A stretch of DNA of 9,814 bases from Myxococcales bacterium. GTDB taxonomy: Bacteria > Myxococcota > Polyangia > Fen-1088. Each line of letters opens with the position of its first letter. Within the stretch, counting starts at the first letter, position 1. Shown here piece by piece: positions 5,910-9,814 of the stretch. The stretch is from positions 4,457 to 14,270 of the forward strand of contig PMBY01000522.1 of the NCBI GenBank assembly GCA_003153875.1, given 5' to 3'. Both the position numbers and the translations under genes were made by a program. Below the pieces are notes generated by a model. The model made no database searches, was not told where the DNA came from, and saw only the letters and a program-made list of their open reading frames with translations.

Positions 5910-7706
5910 CTACGTGCGTCCCAGGCGTTGTTCGATCTCGGCGATAGACATGCGCAGGAGCACCGGGCGCCCGTGCGGGCAGTGCGAATGCAGGTCCACG
6001 GCATCAAGCTGGCCCAGCAGCGTGAGGGCCGCTTCGCGCGCCACGATGTCGCCCGCGCGCAAAGCGCCGTGGCACGCCATGGTCGCGAACACCTGTTCGA
6101 AGTTCTCCTCGGCCAGGCGCAAGGAATCCCCTTCCGCCACTCGGTGTAAAACGTCGCGCAGCAGGGGCTTGGGATCCACGTCTTTCAACAAATCGGGCAC
6201 CGCGCGCAGAAGCATGGTCTTCGGCCCGAAACCTTCGACCTCGAAACCAAGTCCCGCCAAGGCCTCCAGCGTCGCCCCTTCGCGTGCCGCTGCAGCCGCC
6301 ACTTCGTCGAGCTCGATGGGAATGGGAAAGAGCAGGCGCTGGCGAACCACGGCGCGCTGGCGATGAGCCACGCGCAGGCGCTCGAACATGATCCGCTCAT
6401 GCGCCGCATGTTGGTCCACCAGCACCAACTCTGACGGACCTTCGCATACCAGGTAGGTCCGACGGAGCTGGCCAATGTATTCGAGTCCGCCGAAGAAGCC
6501 CCGCGCCGCAGGCTCAGCCGCAGCCGGCACAACCTCATCGCGCAGCAGGGTCGGAAGCCTTTCGCCGGGCTCAGAGGATCGCCCAGCCGAAAGGGGTTCT
6601 TGCCGATCCCGTTCCGGCCTGGGCGGCAGCCGAGGGTCGTCTTCGGCCTGGGCCATGCGTTCGGGCGGCAGGGTGTAGGCACGAATGGGGGACACGGCCA
6701 ACCACGGTGCGCGCGACACCGCCCGGCCCACCACGTGCCGGACCGCTGCGTAGACCTCCTGTGGCCGCGAGAAACGCACCTCCAACTTTTGCGGATGAAC
6801 ATTGATGTCCAACTCGGGGCCCGCGACGTCGACAAAAAGCGCGGCCAACGGGTAGCGCCCCTTCTCCAGCAATTCGCCGTAGCCCTGGGCCAAGGCGTGC
6901 AGAAGGGCACGATCGCGCACGAAGCGGCGTCCGACGAACAGGAAGGTCGAACGTCCAGCTGGCGCGGCCTCCTCGGGCGAAGCCAGAAAGACGCGCACCT
7001 TGATCCCGCCCTCTTCTCCCTCGGCCTCGTGTAACACCCTGGCGCCGCGCCGAGCGAGTGCCGCGCGCACCCGCTCGGCCATGTCCCGATGGGGCGGCAA
7101 GTCCAGCGTGGTCCGGCCATTGGCCCGCAGTCGAAAATGCACCTCGGGGTTGGCCAAGGCCAGACGCAGAACCGCCTCCGAGACATTGGCCGCCTCGGTG
7201 GCCTCGGATTTCAGGAACTTGAGGCGCGCGGGTGTGTTGAAAAACAGGTCACGCACTTCCAGCTGGGTTCCCTCGGCCATACCGACATCGCCCGCGTCGG
7301 TTTCGACCCCCGCCTCGACCAGCAGGCGGAAGCCGGCCGCGGCACCGGTCATCTTGGTGCGCAGGGTGAGCCGCGAAACCGCGGCGATGGAAGGCAGCGC
7401 CTCACCGCGAAAGCCGAAGGTCGCCAGCCCCCACAGATCGTCCGCAGACGTGATCTTCGAGGTGGCGTGGCGCTGCAAGGCGAGGCGCGCCTCCTCCGCG
7501 GTCATGCCGCAGCCGTCGTCCACCACGCGAATGAGCCGCCGGCCCCCAGCCTCGATCTCCACGTCGATGCGGCGGGCGCCTGCATCCACGGCGTTCTCGC
7601 ACAACTCCTTCGCCACCGAGGCGGGTCGTTCCACGACCTCGCCGGCCGCGATCTGATTGGCCAGCTCATGGGACAGGACATGAATACGGGGCGCGGGCGG
7701 GTCCAT
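5910..7706 (-). CDS. mutL: DNA mismatch repair protein MutL (endonuclease type)
   Basis: MutL links MutS mismatch recognition to strand incision and excision. The N-terminal GHKL ATPase has ANQIAAGEVVERPASVAKELCENAVDAGA (Glu34 and Asn38 match the catalytic Glu and Mg-binding Asn), DDGCGM (63-68) and FGFRGEALPSI. A variable proline/acid-rich linker leads to the C-terminal dimerisation domain. That domain carries DQHAAHERIMFE at about 431-442, fitting the DQHA(X)2E(X)4E endonuclease motif, plus ACHGALRAGD (about 544) and CPHGRP (about 576). MutL therefore probably nicks DNA itself, as expected where MutH is absent, unlike E. coli MutL. ATG 7706 (598 aa) starts 8 residues before the conserved core. 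An upstream in-frame ATG at 7754 (614 aa) has a moderate AGGTGA nine bases ahead and cannot be excluded. Its 16 extra residues have no family similarity I recognise. It is the first of four minus-strand genes. Confidence 0.97.
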   Translation of the reverse strand: MDPPAPRIHVLSHELANQIAAGEVVERPASVAKELCENAVDAGARRIDVEIEAGGRRLIRVVDDGCGMTAEEARLALQRHATSKITSADDLWGLATFGFRGEALPSIAAVSRLTLRTKMTGAAAGFRLLVEAGVETDAGDVGMAEGTQLEVRDLFFNTPARLKFLKSEATEAANVSEAVLRLALANPEVHFRLRANGRTTLDLPPHRDMAERVRAALARRGARVLHEAEGEEGGIKVRVFLASPEEAAPAGRSTFLFVGRRFVRDRALLHALAQGYGELLEKGRYPLAALFVDVAGPELDINVHPQKLEVRFSRPQEVYAAVRHVVGRAVSRAPWLAVSPIRAYTLPPERMAQAEDDPRLPPRPERDRQEPLSAGRSSEPGERLPTLLRDEVVPAAAEPAARGFFGGLEYIGQLRRTYLVCEGPSELVLVDQHAAHERIMFERLRVAHRQRAVVRQRLLFPIPIELDEVAAAAAREGATLEALAGLGFEVEGFGPKTMLLRAVPDLLKDVDPKPLLRDVLHRVAEGDSLRLAEENFEQVFATMACHGALRAGDIVAREAALTLLGQLDAVDLHSHCPHGRPVLLRMSIAEIEQRLGRT

Positions 7707-7771
7707 GCTTTGCGGAGCCAGCGTATCAGGGAGCCGCCGGCACGAAAACGACATACGTAACAGTCACCTAT

Positions 7772-7793
7772 CCCCCTTCGGGGGCTTCGGGAC
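7772..7793. repeat. CCCC-TTC-GGGG hairpin repeat, copy 1
   Basis: CCCCC (7772-7776), TTC loop, GGGGG (7780-7784), then CTTCGGGAC. Positions 7773-7793 are identical over 21 bases to 9650-9670. It lies just upstream of mutL's 5' end and 49 bases before a CACAGAG tract. Confidence 0.85.
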
Positions 7794-7814
7794 GGCCCGC
7801 CGCCCGGCCCGCCC

Positions 7815-7831
7815 CGCGCGCTTCGCGCGCG
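7815..7831. repeat. CGCGCGC hairpin
   Basis: CGCGCGC (7815-7821), TTC loop, GCGCGCG (7825-7831): a 7-bp stem made only of G-C pairs. It may contribute to termination or structure in the divergent mutL/response-regulator gap. It sits between the CCCC-TTC-GGGG hairpin and the CACAGAG arm. Confidence 0.75.
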
Positions 7832-7841
7832 CCCTCGTCCA

Positions 7842-7949
7842 CACAGAGCCACAGAGGGCACAGAGATCGGAAGAGAAGAAAGGATTTGGACTGCGCTGTG
7901 TCCAACCCATCCCTCTCTCCTCCGCCTCTGTGGCCTCTGTGGCTCTGTG
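7842..7949. repeat. CACAGAG long inverted repeat (108-bp hairpin)
   Basis: The left arm 7842-7865 has CACAGAG starting at 7842, 7850 and 7859. The right arm 7926-7949 has CTCTGTG starting at 7926, 7935 and 7943. As reverse complements the 24-bp arms differ at one base, including the 8/9 spacing order. The 60-bp interior is purine-rich on the left (AAGAGAAGAAAGG) and pyrimidine-rich on the right (CCCTCTCTCCTCC). It ends in a perfect TTGGAC (7886-7891) / GTCCAA (7900-7905) stem. The whole unit can fold into one long hairpin. No ORF or promoter function is evident. Confidence 0.85.
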
Positions 7950-8139
7950 AGAAATAGCCAACTTTGATCCGCCGTCAATGCGATCCTGGTTGGCCGGAAT
8001 GCCGGGGACTCGACGCATCGCGGGCCGGCAGGCCGTCGGTTTGTCGCCGCCCGTGCCTGGTCCCCCCAGCAATTTCCCTCGCGGACTCGCTGGTCCTGCG
8101 ATTGCATTGCCTGGCCGCAGAGGGAGGGCGAGCGAGCGA

Positions 8140-9546
8140 GTGAACATCGCCGTGTGTGATACACTCGTGCCCGTGTCACGGGTCCTAGTTGTCGACGACG
8201 AACCTGAAGTTCGTCAGGTTGTCAGGCGTGCCATTGAACGTCTGGGGCACAAAGTGACCGAGGCTGAGGATGGCCAAGAAGCCATCAAGACCCTGGATGG
8301 GGGCGGCTTCGATCTGGTGGTCAGCGACTTGCGCATGCCGCGTGCTGATGGATTCGCGGTGTTGCGCAAGGCTCAGGAACCCACCCTGCGCACGCCGGTG
8401 ATCATCCTCACCGCCAGTACGGTCATGTCGGAATGCGTAGAGGCCATGCGTTTCGGCGCGTTCAACTTCCTGGTCAAGCCCTGCAACGGGGATGACTTGA
8501 AGTCGGTGGTGGAAGCTGCGCTGGCGCAGGGACGGCCAAGCCCGCGCGCCTCAGCCACGCGCAGCAATGACCTAGCCGAGCCCCAAGCGATCCTGGTTGG
8601 TGATTCGGCTGCCTTGCGCGGTGTGATCGAAATCGTCAGTCAGGTGGCGCCTACCGACGCGACGGTGCTGCTGCTAGGAGAAAGCGGCACCGGCAAGGAG
8701 GTCGTCTCGCGCCTCATCCACGCCTTTTCGCCCCGCTTGGGCAATGCCTTCGTGGCGGTCAACTGTGGCGCCATTCCCGAGGGTCTGGTCGAGAGCGAGC
8801 TTTTCGGTCACGCCCGGGGGGCGTTTACCGGCGCCACGGACGCCCGAGCGGGCAAGTTCGTGGAATCCGACGGCGGAACTCTGTTTCTCGACGAGATCAG
8901 CGAGCTGCCCCTGGCTCTGCAGGTGAAGTTGCTGCGCGTCCTGCAGGACAAGACGGTGACTCCGGTGGGCGAATCCAAGACGCGATCGGTGAACACCCGC
9001 GTGGTGGCTGCCTCCAACCAGGATCTGGAAGGCCTGGTCAAAGAGGGAAAATTCCGCAGCGACCTCTTCTTCCGTCTCAACGTGGTGCCCATTCTCCTTC
9101 CCGCTCTGCGTGAGCGCGCAGAGGACGTGGCGCCACTGGCTCAACATTTTCTGGCGTCGGCCAATCGCCGCAGCCACAAGAACATCACCCTGTCAGAGGC
9201 GGTCCTGCTCGCCATGCAGCTGTACAGTTGGCCGGGCAATGTCCGCGAACTGGAGAATCTGATCGAGCGGTTGGTCATCCTCAATCGCACTGGGGTCGTC
9301 GGGTTCGAGGATCTGCCCGCAGGGGTGCGCAGCCCGTCGGCGGACTTTGCCGCTGCCACTGCCAACAGCTCGTCGACCGAGGCCATCGACCTGGTGGCGA
9401 CCCTGGCCCGCATCGAGGCCGCACTCATCGATCGGGCCATGCGCACCTCGGGCGGGAACAAGACCCGCGCGGCCGAGCTGCTGGGACTGAGCCGCACCAC
9501 GCTGCTTGATAAGTTGAAACGCGCGAGCGGCGAGTCGGGAAACTAG
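8140..9546 (+). CDS. NtrC-family sigma-54-dependent response regulator (REC-AAA+-Fis HTH)
   Basis: A two-component response regulator that activates sigma-54 RNA polymerase. Numbering from the GTG at 8173 (457 aa): the receiver domain, about 1-118, has D8-D9, phosphoacceptor D52 (LVVSDLRMP), T80 and K102 (FLVKP). The AAA+ domain has Walker A GESGTGKE (169-176), the sigma-54 contact loop GAFTGA (216-221), Walker B GGTLFLDE (234-241) and FRSDLFFRLNVVPI. WPGNVRELENLIERL follows (353-367), and the Fis-type helix-turn-helix is at about 428-450 (NKTRAAELLGLSRTTLLDKLKR). The start is ambiguous. GTG 8140 (468 aa) has GGAGGG at 8123-8128, 11 bases upstream. GTG 8173 begins directly at SRVLVVDDE and would be leaderless or lack an RBS. 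An ATG at 7978 gives an extra N-terminal stretch without family similarity. No histidine kinase is adjacent, so its input signal and targets are unknown. Confidence 0.97.
   Translation: MNIAVCDTLVPVSRVLVVDDEPEVRQVVRRAIERLGHKVTEAEDGQEAIKTLDGGGFDLVVSDLRMPRADGFAVLRKAQEPTLRTPVIILTASTVMSECVEAMRFGAFNFLVKPCNGDDLKSVVEAALAQGRPSPRASATRSNDLAEPQAILVGDSAALRGVIEIVSQVAPTDATVLLLGESGTGKEVVSRLIHAFSPRLGNAFVAVNCGAIPEGLVESELFGHARGAFTGATDARAGKFVESDGGTLFLDEISELPLALQVKLLRVLQDKTVTPVGESKTRSVNTRVVAASNQDLEGLVKEGKFRSDLFFRLNVVPILLPALRERAEDVAPLAQHFLASANRRSHKNITLSEAVLLAMQLYSWPGNVRELENLIERLVILNRTGVVGFEDLPAGVRSPSADFAAATANSSSTEAIDLVATLARIEAALIDRAMRTSGGNKTRAAELLGLSRTTLLDKLKRASGESGN
8157..8182 (+). promoter_or_regulatory. Palindrome and -10-like motif at the response-regulator start
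   Basis: TACACT (8160-8165) resembles a -10 box seven bases before the GTG at 8173, within a GTGT-GAT-ACAC dyad (8154-8164). CCCGTG-T-CACGGG (8170-8182) is a perfect dyad that covers that GTG. These could be a leaderless promoter with an operator, or coincidence if translation starts at 8140. No -35 is convincing. Confidence 0.25.
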
Positions 9547-9548
9547 AC

Positions 9549-9566
9549 CGCCGCCGCTGCGGCGGC
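9549..9566 (+). terminator. GC-rich hairpin after the response regulator gene
   Basis: GCCGCCGC (9550-9557), T, GCGGCGGC (9559-9566) is a strong dyad four bases after the TAG stop. No T-run follows. It is a plausible transcript end but equally the first unit of the repeat cluster downstream. Confidence 0.45.
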
Positions 9567-9570
9567 CGGC

Positions 9571-9640
9571 ACCGGTGGCCGGTGGCCGGTGGCCGTGGCC
9601 GGTGGCGGGTGCCGGCTTCGGTGGCCGGTTTCGGTTCCAG
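9571..9640. repeat. GGTGGCC tandem repeat tract
   Basis: Three perfect GGTGGCC heptamers at 9574-9594, then GTGGCC, GGTGGCGG and further degenerate units (TCGGTGGCCGGTTTCGGTT) to about 9640. No coding potential is seen. The tract precedes copy 2 of the CCCC-TTC-GGGG repeat. Confidence 0.75.
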
Positions 9641-9649
9641 ATTCGGTTT

Positions 9650-9670
9650 CCCCTTCGGGGGCTTCGGGAC
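9650..9670. repeat. CCCC-TTC-GGGG hairpin repeat, copy 2
   Basis: Identical over all 21 bases to 7773-7793. It is in the same orientation and, as there, is followed downstream by a CACAGAG tract (here 67 bases later). Confidence 0.85.
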
Positions 9671-9737
9671 CGACACGCCACCCCACCCAGCCATAGGTGC
9701 TAGCCACAGTTTCCCGCAGGTTTGCCCCGGATTTCAC

Positions 9738-9762
9738 CACAGAGAGCACAGAGAGCACAGAG
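9738..9762. repeat. CACAGAG tract, right-end copy
   Basis: CACAGAG starts at 9738, 9747 and 9756, an exact 9-bp period, preceded by TTTCAC. It closely matches the reverse complement of 5871-5899. If it follows the pattern of the other copies, an inverted CTCTGTG arm should lie beyond the window edge. Confidence 0.8.
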
Positions 9763-9779
9763 ACGGACCGCAATCATGG

Positions 9780-9796
9780 GAACCCTGGGAGGGTTC
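9780..9796. repeat. Small hairpin at the window edge
   Basis: GAACCCT (9780-9786), GGG loop, AGGGTTC (9790-9796): a perfect 7-bp stem, possibly the tip of the element whose left arm is the CACAGAG tract at 9738-9762. The remaining bases to 9814 include TGCCCTTCGGCCCC, related in style to the CCCC-TTC-GGGG repeat. No gene is seen in 9547-9814. Confidence 0.5.
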
Positions 9797-9814
9797 GCTT
9801 TGCCCTTCGGCCCC

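Noticed and set aside
7705..7950. 81-codon + strand frame in the mutL/response-regulator gap
   Set aside because: It is made of hairpins and CACAGAG repeats and overlaps the mutL 5' end; the peptide is repeat-derived.
9738..9762. CACAGAG tracts as a CRISPR array
   Set aside because: The period is 8-9 bp, far shorter than CRISPR repeat-spacer units, and there are no variable spacers or cas genes.
1..9814. tRNA, rRNA, transposase or defence genes
   Set aside because: None seen on either strand; all long frames are accounted for by the listed genes or their shadows.

Overview
The window is GC-rich bacterial chromosome with six genes, five of them complete. The best guess for the host is a Myxococcota (Polyangia-like) or related deltaproteobacterial-type genome. 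This rests on the cysteine-rich von Willebrand A lipoprotein with a 'DILFMVDNSPSM' MIDAS start, an NtrC-type sigma-54 activator, an endonuclease-type MutL and an AccA/ThyX/MiaA housekeeping set. It is an inference from protein style, not a proven placement.

Layout on the + strand: the 3' end of a peptidase S11 (D-Ala-D-Ala carboxypeptidase/endopeptidase-like) gene (1-261); a short gap; a 628-residue VWA lipoprotein gene (448-2334); and a long hairpin (2364-2404) serving as a probable shared terminator with the convergent gene. Four minus-strand genes follow, transcribed in the order mutL (7706-5910), miaA (5716-4814), accA (4770-3763), thyX (3430-2417). They cover mismatch repair, tRNA i6A37 modification, fatty-acid precursor synthesis and dTMP synthesis. 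miaA and accA are tightly spaced and probably cotranscribed. A divergent intergenic region (about 7707-8139) separates mutL from an orphan NtrC-family response regulator on the + strand (8140-9546). The last 268 bases hold no gene.

The proteins are ordinary. The unusual material is extragenic: three of the larger gaps (accA-thyX, miaA-mutL, mutL-response regulator) and the gene-free right end are packed with structured repeats. These are (i) a roughly 300-bp MITE-like element with inverted copies of a CCCTCTCCCG/CGGGAGAGGG palindrome; (ii) tracts of the heptamer CACAGAG at 8-9 bp period, arranged as inverted pairs that can fold into long hairpins; (iii) a 21-bp CCCC-TTC-GGGG-type repeat found twice, each time upstream of a CACAGAG tract; and (iv) GGCCAC/GGTGGCC short tandem repeats. 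Together they look like a modular family of extragenic palindromic elements. No enzyme that would move or use them is encoded here.

No rRNA, tRNA, CRISPR array, transposase or defence gene is recognisable. No clear new protein system is present; the repeat family is the best candidate for something under-described.
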